5,552 nt of DNA, from the NCBI GenBank assembly GCA_013695975.1, contig JACCZL010000817.1, positions 1-5,552 of the forward strand, given 5' to 3'. Every line of letters begins with the position of its first letter. Positions within the stretch are counted from its first letter, which is position 1. Below are positions 1-5,552 of this stretch, piece after piece. The stretch is from Chloroflexota bacterium (GTDB lineage Bacteria > Chloroflexota > UBA6077 > JACCZL01). Below the pieces are notes generated by a model. That model worked only from the letters and a program-made list of their open reading frames with translations, was not told the DNA's origin and did not search any database. A program made the position numbers and the translations under genes.

Positions 1-16
1 CGGGCGACCCGCCGAA

Positions 17-44
17 GTGGCCCGCCAACTCAATTGAGTGCCAC
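17..44 (-). other. Palindrome and flanking inverted repeat after the large minus-strand gene
   Basis: ACTCAATTGAGT at 28-39 is a perfect 12-bp palindrome, and GTGGC (17-21) with GCCAC (40-44) pairs around it with a 6-base asymmetry. On the minus strand it begins about 12 bases after the stop codon. It could be a weak transcript-end hairpin, but no T-run follows and the inner stem is only 4 bp with an AATT loop. It might instead be a protein-binding site belonging to whatever lies left of the window. Confidence 0.3.
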
Positions 45-56
45 ACATCGGCCAAC

Positions 57-3000
57 TTACTCCGCCGAGTGCGACGTGGTGGTTCCCGCAACTTCGGCCT
101 CAGCCTCCGGCAGCCAGAACGCCATTCGCATCTCGCTGAGCATCGCGATCGCCGTCGACAACTCCGCGTGAGCTTGCTCCGCTCGGCCAACCGCTCGATC
201 GAGCTTGCCAAGCCCGAGGTGGCAGTGGGCCTGGAGGGGACGCATCCCCAGCTCCTCGGCGAGGGCCAATGCCTCCCGGTAGTGCGCAGCGGCCTGATCA
301 GTGCTCTCCAGCCCCTGGTCCAGCGCGATCTCCGCGGCGAGCCGAAGGGTCCAGCCTCGGCTGCCGTGCTCCTGGCTGACGGTCGCCAACGCGAGACCGC
401 GATCCACACACTGCCGTGCCTGATCTCGCCGGCCGGCGAGCAGGTGCGCCTCGCCCTGCATGGTGACTCGAAGGGCCGGGTGCAGGCCCCAATCGATCGC
501 GGCGGACTCCGCCAACAGCGGCCCGGCCTCGGCATCCCGCCCGGCCAGGGCGTAGGCGTAGCCGAGATACGCCTGGACCATGTAGTAGAACAGGTGGAAC
601 TGCCGCTGCTCGCAGAGCTGGAGGCCCCGCTCCAGGAGGGTGATGGCCTGGGGGATCTCGCCCCTCCGCAGGTGCACGTACCCCAGGCCTTCGAGGGAAC
701 TGGCGCGCGAGAACGGGAGGTCGGTCGATTCTGAGAGGCGAACGGCCTCGTCACCCCTCGCGAGCCCTTGTTCGAAGTCGCCAACCTCGGCGAGCGCTCG
801 CATCAGGTAGCTGCGAGAGAAGACCGCTGGGAGGCCGGGTTCGCCGAAGCGCTCGTAGATGCTCTCGTCCTGCAGCCGGTCGACATTCCAGCTCAACGCC
901 TCGATCGACTCGCGAAAACGGCAGGCGTACACGTAGGCTAGGCCAAGAAAGAAGTGGGACATCACTTGCAGCGGGAGGTCGGCGCGCTCATCGGCGATCG
1001 CCATGGCGCGCAGGCCGGCCGCCTCCGCTTCGCGAGGCTTGACGGCGTTGCAGTAGTAGGCCGCAAGGTATGCCGAGATCCAGCCGAGTCGATGACGGTC
1101 TTCGAGCGCGATGGCGAGAGCCTCTGCCTTTTGCAGATGATCGAACATCGACGTCAACTCATCCAGCGGCAGCAGCACGTTGCGCATGTCGAGCCGAATA
1201 TCGATCGCCAGCTCCTGGGCGTCGCGGTGATTCGGCAGGTGGTTCAACGCTTCGAGCGCCTGCTCAAAATACGTCACCGCCTGGCGATTCGCCGAACGTG
1301 CGCCGTCTCGCTGGCCAGCCCGCCGCAGATACGTGACGGCCTTCTCCCAGCGCTGGCCCCGCAGCGCATGATGGCCCAGCCGATCGACCTGCTCCGCGAT
1401 ACGGTCGGCGCCCGGGCCGTCATCACTCGCCGTCGCTTCGATCGCGTCGACGATGCGGGCGTGGAGCGCTTGACGGCGCTCCTGGAGTAGGCTGCCGTAC
1501 GCCACCTCATGGGTCAGCGCGTGCTTGAAGGTGTAGACCAGCTCCGGGAACAGGTGCGCTTCGTACATGAACTCGGTCGTCAGCAGGCGTGTGAGGGCGC
1601 CGTGTAGCTCCTCGTCGGGCGCCTCGATGACCGCGCGCAGGAGCGAAAACGGCACGTCCTTGCCGATCACAGCCGCGAGTTGGAGCAGCCGCTTCGCCTC
1701 GGGTTCGAGTCGGTCGATGCGCGCGCTGAGGACCGTCTGGACGGAGTCGGGCACCCGGATGGTGTCGATCGGTCTGGCCTGGCGATAGGCGCCGCGCTCG
1801 CCGACCAGAGCGCCGGCCTCGACGAGGCTGCGGACGCTCTCCTCCAGGAAGAGTGGATTGCCCTCAGTCTTCACGATCAGATGCTGCTTCAGGGAGTGCA
1901 AGGCGGCATCCTCGCCGAGGAGTGCGCCGAGCAGCTCGTCGGCACACGTAGGCGGGAGTGCATCGACGCGAAGCTGCGCATAGTACGTCTTGCGGACCCA
2001 CCGGTGCGCATACTCCGGGCGGTATGAGACGAGCAGCAGGACACGCGCCGCCGGCAGGCTCTCGACCAGGGCGTCCAGGAGCGCCTGGGTCTCGCCGTCG
2101 ATCCAGTGGAGATCTTCGAAGACGAGGAGGAGCGGCGCCTCCTGACTCTGACGGAGCAGGAGGCGCTTGAGTGCGGCCAGCGTCCGGTCGCGGCGCTGCG
2201 GCGCGTCGAGCGCTTGCCAGGAGGCATCCTCAACGGGCACGTCGAGCAGCGAGAGCAGTGCCGGCAGGTCTGGATCGAGGGCCTGGTCCAGGGCGAGGAT
2301 CCGCTTGGTCAGCTTCTTGCGGACGGCTGGGCCATCGTCGCGGGTCTCGATGCGGCAGTAGGCCTTCACCAGGTCGATTGCCGGCCCATATGAGGGGGCC
2401 GTGCCTTGCGACACGGCCCCACTCTCCAGGATCAGCCAGCCGTCCGTCCGAGCCGAGCGGGTAGCCTCCCAGATGAGGCGCGACTTGCCGACGCCGGGCT
2501 CTCCGACCAGGGCGACGACCTGGCCGTGGCCATTCCGTGCCCGGCCGAGCGCCAAGGCGAGCGACGCCAACTCGGCGTCACGCCCGACGAATCGCGTCAG
2601 TTGGCGCCTCCTGACGACTCTCTGGAAGCGGGTGCGAGCGGGCCGGCAGCCGATCAACTCGAAGGCCTCGATCGCCACGGATGGCCCCACGGCCGAGACG
2701 GGACCGACGGCCCGAGCTCGGATGTAGCCTTCGGCGGCTCGCAGGGTCTCCGACGTCAGCAAGGTCGTGCCGCCTGCAGCGACCTGCCCAAGTCGCGTGG
2801 CCGCGCCGACCGCCGGGCCGAGGGCCGTGTACTCCCGGTACAGGTCGTTGCTGGCGCTGCGGAGGATGACGTCGCTCGAGGCCAGTCCGACGCGGAGGGC
2901 CAGCCTCGGGCCGCGTTCCCCGCCGAGCCGACGGGCGAAGCGGTCGAACGCCTCGTGCAGGGCTAGTGCCACGACGCAGGCACGGACCGCATCGTCTTCA

Positions 3001-3536
3001 CGGGCCAGCGGCGCCCCGAAGAGCGCCATGATCCCATCGCCGCCCACGCGGTTCACCGTCCCTTCATACCGGTGCACGACGTCGACGAGCAGCGGCACGA
3101 TCCTCCTCTGGAGTCGATCGGCCAGGTCCGGCTCGAAGCCCCGGACCGACTCGGTCAGGCCGGCCACCTCGGCAATCAGGATGGTGACTCGCTTATGCTC
3201 CCCGCCGAGGTTTCCCTGTCCGCCGGGACGGTCCCCGGGCTGTCCCTCCTGGGCATCGGTTCGGCGAGGAACGAGCCGGCGTGCTGCCGCGCGCGACCGA
3301 GGCGCCGGAGCGGCGGCGCGATCGAACCGCGCACGACGTTCGGCGGTGAGCGCGAGCGCTTCGGCCAGACGACGGGCCGTCTCACGCTGGGGTCGGCCGA
3401 CGGAGCGCTCGAGGTCCTGGACGGCGCGCAGACTGATCCCGGCACGCTCGGCGAGCGCCGCCTGGGTGAGCCCGGCGCCCAGTCGATGCTGGCGGACCAG
3501 ATCACCGAACGAGGTGGGCTCGCCGGCATCCGCCAT
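57..3536 (-). CDS. XRE-HTH / class III cyclase-like / AAA ATPase / TPR signal-integration protein
   Basis: A cytoplasmic multidomain protein of 1159 residues, probably a transcriptional or signalling regulator; ligand and targets are unknown. Domains in order: XRE-type helix-turn-helix at about residues 10-61 (GLTQAALAERAGIS, then LRAVQDLERS); a class III nucleotidyl cyclase-like domain at about 115-294 (VTILIAEVAGLT, GGDGIMALFGAP, YTALGPAVGAATRL); an AAA/STAND-like ATPase from FVGRDAEL at about 316, with Walker A GEPGVGKSR at 345-353, Walker B LLLVFEDLHWID at 469-480, and the family motifs SYRPEY and GNPLFLEE; then the KHALTHEVAYGSLLQERR segment near 671-688 and TPR-like helical repeats from about 730 to 1145. 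There is no signal peptide or membrane segment. The cyclase site is degenerate: the first metal Asp is Glu123, the substrate Lys is Arg163 and the transition-state Asn is Gly244, while Asp167 and Arg248 remain. I chose the ATG at 3536 because GGAGGG lies 4 bases upstream; an in-frame GTG at 3548 has no such site. It is divergent from the methyltransferase gene. Family and domains are secure; whether it binds DNA or makes a cyclic nucleotide is inference. Confidence 0.93.
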   Translation of the reverse strand: MADAGEPTSFGDLVRQHRLGAGLTQAALAERAGISLRAVQDLERSVGRPQRETARRLAEALALTAERRARFDRAAAPAPRSRAAARRLVPRRTDAQEGQPGDRPGGQGNLGGEHKRVTILIAEVAGLTESVRGFEPDLADRLQRRIVPLLVDVVHRYEGTVNRVGGDGIMALFGAPLAREDDAVRACVVALALHEAFDRFARRLGGERGPRLALRVGLASSDVILRSASNDLYREYTALGPAVGAATRLGQVAAGGTTLLTSETLRAAEGYIRARAVGPVSAVGPSVAIEAFELIGCRPARTRFQRVVRRRQLTRFVGRDAELASLALALGRARNGHGQVVALVGEPGVGKSRLIWEATRSARTDGWLILESGAVSQGTAPSYGPAIDLVKAYCRIETRDDGPAVRKKLTKRILALDQALDPDLPALLSLLDVPVEDASWQALDAPQRRDRTLAALKRLLLRQSQEAPLLLVFEDLHWIDGETQALLDALVESLPAARVLLLVSYRPEYAHRWVRKTYYAQLRVDALPPTCADELLGALLGEDAALHSLKQHLIVKTEGNPLFLEESVRSLVEAGALVGERGAYRQARPIDTIRVPDSVQTVLSARIDRLEPEAKRLLQLAAVIGKDVPFSLLRAVIEAPDEELHGALTRLLTTEFMYEAHLFPELVYTFKHALTHEVAYGSLLQERRQALHARIVDAIEATASDDGPGADRIAEQVDRLGHHALRGQRWEKAVTYLRRAGQRDGARSANRQAVTYFEQALEALNHLPNHRDAQELAIDIRLDMRNVLLPLDELTSMFDHLQKAEALAIALEDRHRLGWISAYLAAYYCNAVKPREAEAAGLRAMAIADERADLPLQVMSHFFLGLAYVYACRFRESIEALSWNVDRLQDESIYERFGEPGLPAVFSRSYLMRALAEVGDFEQGLARGDEAVRLSESTDLPFSRASSLEGLGYVHLRRGEIPQAITLLERGLQLCEQRQFHLFYYMVQAYLGYAYALAGRDAEAGPLLAESAAIDWGLHPALRVTMQGEAHLLAGRRDQARQCVDRGLALATVSQEHGSRGWTLRLAAEIALDQGLESTDQAAAHYREALALAEELGMRPLQAHCHLGLGKLDRAVGRAEQAHAELSTAIAMLSEMRMAFWLPEAEAEVAGTTTSHSAE

Positions 3537-3540
3537 CACG

Positions 3541-3546
3541 CCCTCC
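3541..3546 (-). promoter_or_regulatory. Ribosome binding site deciding the start of the XRE/cyclase/AAA gene
   Basis: On the minus strand GGAGGG is followed by 4 bases (CGTG) and then the ATG at 3536-3534. This spacing fits the ATG, or marginally the GTG directly before it at 3539-3537. The upstream in-frame GTG at 3548-3546 overlaps this site and has no purine-rich stretch of its own, so the longer 1163-residue reading is less likely. Confidence 0.65.
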
Positions 3547-3699
3547 ACTCGCTTGAGTCGGCCCGGATCGCGGGACGGCGCTCCCTCCGCCTCGGAGGCC
3601 CGATCGACCGACTTCGGCTCATTGTAGCGGCGACTGCGAGCGCGCGGAGCCGCAGATTCGTCATGCCCCGCGACATCCTGCGCTTAATTCTGTGGGTCT

Positions 3700-3714
3700 G
3701 CGTTCCCAGAACGC
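3700..3714. promoter_or_regulatory. 15-bp palindrome, candidate operator
   Basis: GCGTTC-CCA-GAACGC is a perfect 6-bp inverted repeat around a 3-base centre. It sits 46 bases before the methyltransferase start codon and about 160 bases before the divergent gene. Its position and symmetry suit a dimeric regulator, which could be the XRE domain of the neighbour or another protein. It could equally be a small RNA hairpin in the leader. No known consensus is assigned. Confidence 0.35.
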
Positions 3715-3721
3715 CCGGAAA

Positions 3722-3751
3722 CCCGTAGGCTGCGAACGAACAGTCTACGGG
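3722..3751 (+). promoter_or_regulatory. Inverted repeat / leader hairpin running into the methyltransferase ribosome binding site
   Basis: CCCGTAGGCTG (3722-3732) and CAGTCTACGGG (3741-3751) form an 11-bp stem around the 8-base loop CGAACGAA. The only non-Watson-Crick pair is a G-U (a G/T mismatch in DNA). The last three bases of the right arm are also the first three of the Shine-Dalgarno GGGAGG. As RNA, the fold would partly mask the ribosome binding site. As DNA, the same symmetry could be an operator close to the start. The structure is seen directly; the regulatory role is inference. Confidence 0.5.
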
Positions 3752-3754
3752 AGG
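3749..3754 (+). promoter_or_regulatory. Ribosome binding site of the methyltransferase gene
   Basis: GGGAGG ends 6 bases before the ATG at 3761. This decides the start in favour of 3761 over an in-frame ATG at 3692, which would put both upstream inverted repeats inside the coding region and add 23 residues that do not resemble the family. Confidence 0.75.
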
Positions 3755-3760
3755 CTCACG

Positions 3761-4804
3761 ATGCAGGCAGATACCGTCGACACACCACTCGCGGCTCCCC
3801 AGGTGCCGCCGCATGCGCAGGTGATCCGGATGGCCACAGCCTACTGGGTTTCCCGAGCTGTCTACGCCGTAGCTCGCCTCGGGATCGCGGACCTGCTGAA
3901 GGATGAGCCGCGGGACGCGGAGCATCTCGCCGCCGCGACCGACACGCACGCCCCGACGCTCCGCCGTGTGCTGCGGTCGCTCGCGAGCGTCGGGTTGTTC
4001 AGGACCGACGAGCAGGACCGCTTCGCCCTCACGACGCTCGGAGCAGCGTTACAGTCCGACGCCCCCGGCGCGGCGCGCTCTACCGTGATCGCCCTGGCGG
4101 GTGAGTGGATGTGGGCGGCGTGGGGTGAGGTCCTCCACGCCGTGCGGACGGGCGAGACCGGGCTGCAGAAGGCGCTCGGTGTGAGCGAGTACCAGTACCT
4201 GGCGCAGCATCCCGAGGAGGCATCGCACTTCAATGCAGCGATGATCGGCTTCCACGGCGACGAGCCTGCTGCCATTGTCGAGAGCTACGACTTCTCCGGG
4301 ATGCGGAGGGTGGTCGATGTCGGCGGCGGCTCCGGGAACCTCCTCGGCACGATCCTCACAGCCAACCCGAACGTGCGGGGCGTTCTCCTCGATCGCCCGC
4401 AGGTGGTCCCCGACGCCGAGCGCAACCTCTCGGCGGTAAGGGTGACCGATCGCTGTCAAGTCGCGGGGGGCGACTTCCTGGAGGCGGTCCCGGACGGTGG
4501 CGATGTCTACATCGTGTCCCACTGCATCCACAATTGGGATGAACCGAGCTGCGTGCGGATCCTGGCGAATTGCCGACGCGCGATGCAGCAGGCGGGACGC
4601 CTGCTGATCATCGAGGCCGTGGTCCGCCCGGGTGACGAGCCGGATCCGGCGAAGATCCTGGACCTCGCGATGCTGCTGATCCCCGGCGGACAGGAACGCA
4701 GCCAGGAAGAGTATCGCATCCTCCTCGAGAAGGCCGGCTTTCGCTTGACGCGCGTCGTGCCTACGCGGACGTCCGCCAGCATCATCGAGGCAATCCCAGC
4801 CTGA
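3761..4804 (+). CDS. SAM-dependent O-methyltransferase, COMT-like family with N-terminal dimerisation domain
   Basis: A 347-residue soluble methyltransferase of the usual length for bacterial members of the plant-type O-methyltransferase family (hydroxyneurosporene, acetylserotonin and polyketide O-methyltransferase relatives). It would transfer a methyl group from S-adenosylmethionine to a hydroxyl on a small, probably aromatic, acceptor; the acceptor cannot be read from the sequence. Residues about 20-100 form the winged-helix dimerisation domain (AVYAVARLGIADLL, then TLRRVLRSLASVGLF). The Rossmann fold follows: SAM motif I VVDVGGGSGNLL at 184-195, acidic ribose-binding position in LLDRPQVV (Asp211), GGDFLEAVPDGGDVY at 236-250, and the catalytic-base region HCIHNWDE with His257 in the place of the family's general base. 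The C-terminal block LDLAMLLIPGGQERS, then EEYRILLEKAGF, is characteristic. No key residue is missing. It is transcribed divergently from the large regulator-like gene, with two inverted repeats in front of it. The next plus-strand gene begins 455 bases downstream, so it is probably monocistronic. It could belong to secondary metabolism or pigment modification, but no pathway genes are in view. Confidence 0.93.
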   Translation: MQADTVDTPLAAPQVPPHAQVIRMATAYWVSRAVYAVARLGIADLLKDEPRDAEHLAAATDTHAPTLRRVLRSLASVGLFRTDEQDRFALTTLGAALQSDAPGAARSTVIALAGEWMWAAWGEVLHAVRTGETGLQKALGVSEYQYLAQHPEEASHFNAAMIGFHGDEPAAIVESYDFSGMRRVVDVGGGSGNLLGTILTANPNVRGVLLDRPQVVPDAERNLSAVRVTDRCQVAGGDFLEAVPDGGDVYIVSHCIHNWDEPSCVRILANCRRAMQQAGRLLIIEAVVRPGDEPDPAKILDLAMLLIPGGQERSQEEYRILLEKAGFRLTRVVPTRTSASIIEAIPA

Positions 4805-4832
4805 CGATGTAGGCCCCCGGAAGACCGTCACT

Positions 4833-4848
4833 GGGTGGAGCCCCACCC
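4833..4848 (+). terminator. Possible weak terminator hairpin after the methyltransferase gene
   Basis: GGGTGG-AGCC-CCACCC gives a 6-bp GC-rich stem with a 4-base loop, beginning 28 bases after the stop codon. No T-run follows, so it is not a canonical Rho-independent terminator. It may still pause polymerase or protect the transcript end. Confidence 0.35.
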
Positions 4849-4871
4849 TGTCACCTTCGAACTTACAGGAC

Positions 4872-4959
4872 GTTTCAAGACCTCGGACGGAGGCGTTGGA
4901 GCCCTGGCTACGCTCCGAGGGGTCGGCGCTCCGTCAGGGGCCCAGGCAGGTCTTGAAAC
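4872..4959. repeat. 88-bp element bounded by perfect 12-bp inverted repeats
   Basis: GTTTCAAGACCT at 4872-4883 is matched exactly by its reverse complement AGGTCTTGAAAC at 4948-4959. Two alternative inner pairings exist: CCTCGGA (4881-4887) with TCCGAGG (4914-4920), and GACGGAG (4886-4892) with CTCCGTC (4929-4935). A tiny AGCC/GGCT hairpin lies at 4900-4909. Together they make a long, branched, imperfect stem-loop. It lies between two plus-strand genes and encodes nothing recognisable. It could be a small non-autonomous mobile repeat (MITE-like), a dispersed intergenic palindrome, or a structured RNA or terminator. I see no convincing target-site duplication and no T-run after it. Confidence 0.6.
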
Positions 4960-5245
4960 ATGCTGCTATGAGGTGGGTCGCTGGCCGAGTATACGGGTGT
5001 TCGCCGGGTTGGCACACATCAGCGTCGCCGGGCGCCTCCCAGCGTCCTCGGCAGGCGACCGTCACGACAAGCTGAGCAAACACTTCGACGGTTTCTTGTG
5101 ATCTCCGCGTCCCCGCTGGGTAACATTACGAGATTCAAACACGGTGACCCGGTTCCGGGCGACGACCGCTCGGACGATGACCTCGCCTTGTCGGTTCGAC
5201 CTCCGATGGCGTGCAGGACGACCAGGCACCTGGCAACGGATTGTC
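4960..5245. other. Noncoding stretch before the lipoprotein gene
   Basis: The gap from 4805 to 5259 has no gene I can support. The only longer plus-strand reading (GTG at 4835 to 5101) runs through both the hairpin and the 88-bp inverted repeat, lacks a ribosome binding site and has no family resemblance. Within this stretch a loose promoter-like pair, TTGTGA (5096-5101) and TAACAT (5121-5126) with a 19-base spacer, could serve the lipoprotein gene. The spacer is too long for confidence. CCCGG-TT-CCGGG at 5148-5159 is a small near-palindrome. If the promoter is real, the leader would be more than 100 bases long. Confidence 0.4.
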
Positions 5246-5252
5246 GAGGAGG
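5246..5252 (+). promoter_or_regulatory. Ribosome binding site of the lipoprotein gene
   Basis: GAGGAGG lies 7 bases before the ATG at 5260, a strong match and good spacing. It supports this start over the in-frame ATG at 5281, which has no purine-rich site before it. Confidence 0.75.
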
Positions 5253-5259
5253 CGCTCCG

Positions 5260-5552
5260 ATGAGAGAGAGAAAGCTGCCCATGGCCGGGCGAGGATGGAA
5301 CCTGCCCGGGGTGATGCTCGCGATCGTCCTGGTGACGACCGGGTGCAGCAGTCAGCCGACGCCGCCAGCGGCCGGGACAGCGGAATCGGCGGGCACGGCG
5401 CCAACGACCAGCACGGCACGACCGACGGACCCGCCGGCAGCCGCGACGACCGTCGCCAGGGCGACCGAAGCGCCGAAGCCGACCGGCACGGCTGGCGAGG
5501 TCGCGGCGACCAACCCCACCGCCACGGCCGCGACCGTCGCCGTGGCCACATC
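5260..5552 (+). CDS. Secreted lipoprotein, N-terminal part (runs off the right edge)
   Basis: An open reading frame of 97 codons with no stop before the window ends. The N-terminus has the three parts of a lipoprotein signal peptide: a basic start (MRERKLPMAGRG), a hydrophobic core (LPGVMLAIVLV) and the lipobox-like TTGC with Cys29 as the predicted lipid-anchored residue. Thr at -3 is less usual than Leu, but Gly-Cys and the following Ser-Ser fit. After Cys29 comes a long Ala/Thr/Pro-rich, low-complexity stretch, for example TAPTTSTARPTDPPAAATT, typical of a flexible tether that holds a folded domain away from the membrane. The folded domain lies outside the window, so function cannot be assigned. 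Substrate-binding proteins of ABC transporters in Chloroflexota often begin this way, but enzymes and other surface proteins do too. It has its own ribosome binding site and a 455-base gap before it, so it is probably the first gene of its own unit. Confidence 0.82.
   Translation, partial: MRERKLPMAGRGWNLPGVMLAIVLVTTGCSSQPTPPAAGTAESAGTAPTTSTARPTDPPAAATTVARATEAPKPTGTAGEVAATNPTATAATVAVAT

Noticed and set aside
69..734. Plus-strand open frame of 221 codons opposite the TPR region
   Set aside because: It lies antisense to the TPR repeats, has no ribosome binding site worth noting and no recognisable domain.
2406..2966. Plus-strand open frame of 186 codons opposite the Walker A and cyclase regions
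   Set aside because: It is a composition-driven shadow; the opposite strand carries the conserved motifs.
3621..3626. Minus-strand TACAAT as a -10 box for the large gene
   Set aside because: The hexamer is a fair -10 match about 85 bases before the start codon, but there is no -35-like hexamer at a suitable distance, so I do not call it a promoter.
2767..3627. Plus-strand open frame of 286 codons opposite the N-terminal part of the large gene
   Set aside because: It is antisense to a strongly supported coding region with recognisable HTH and cyclase motifs. Its translation is Arg/Ser/Pro-rich with no family features, as expected of a shadow frame in high-GC DNA.
3684..3690. TTAATTC as a -10 region for the methyltransferase gene
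   Set aside because: It is an AT-rich patch in a plausible place, but no convincing -35 element lies 16-18 bases before it.
3692..3760. Extended methyltransferase start at the ATG at 3692
   Set aside because: The 23 extra residues do not resemble the family, no ribosome binding site precedes it, and the downstream ATG at 3761 has GGGAGG at correct spacing.
4049..4846. Minus-strand open frame of 265 codons opposite the methyltransferase
   Set aside because: The plus strand encodes a complete methyltransferase with all motifs. The minus frame has no family resemblance and overlaps it almost fully.
4872..4959. CRISPR-like repeat ends (GTTTCAA...TTGAAAC)
   Set aside because: The two matching segments are inverted, not direct, occur only once each and have no spacer periodicity or cas genes nearby.
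4835..5101. Plus-strand GTG-initiated frame of 88 codons in the intergenic gap
   Set aside because: It has no Shine-Dalgarno, starts inside a hairpin, reads straight through the 88-bp inverted repeat and resembles no known protein.

Overview
The window is clearly high-GC bacterial DNA. It carries two complete genes and one gene cut by the right edge. The most likely source is Chloroflexota, perhaps a Thermomicrobia/Sphaerobacter-like lineage. This rests on a very large protein combining a class III cyclase-like domain, an AAA ATPase and TPR repeats, and on a secreted lipoprotein with a long Ala/Thr/Pro linker. Actinomycetota cannot be excluded from sequence alone.

Layout: positions 1-56 are the short tail downstream of the big minus-strand gene, with a 12-bp perfect palindrome. 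Positions 57-3536 (minus) encode a 1159-residue signal-integration protein. Its order is XRE-type helix-turn-helix, class III nucleotidyl cyclase-like domain with eroded catalytic residues, AAA/STAND-type ATPase, then a long TPR superhelix. Positions 3537-3760 are a divergent intergenic region. Its methyltransferase-proximal half holds two inverted repeats, one of which runs into the methyltransferase Shine-Dalgarno. Positions 3761-4804 (plus) encode a 347-residue SAM-dependent O-methyltransferase of the dimerising, plant-COMT-like family. Positions 4805-5259 are noncoding as far as I can see, with a small hairpin just after the methyltransferase and an 88-bp element bounded by perfect 12-bp inverted repeats. 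Positions 5260-5552 (plus) hold the first 97 codons of a lipoprotein that runs off the window.

How the parts may work together (inference): the divergent pairing of a DNA-binding-domain-bearing sensor with a small-molecule methyltransferase suggests that the large protein, or a regulator using the same region, controls the methyltransferase through the inverted repeats between them. The lipoprotein has its own ribosome binding site and a long upstream gap, so it looks like a separate transcription unit. I did not find a clearly new multi-gene system. The points most worth following up are the degenerate cyclase domain, the hairpin overlapping the ribosome binding site, and the 88-bp inverted-repeat element.
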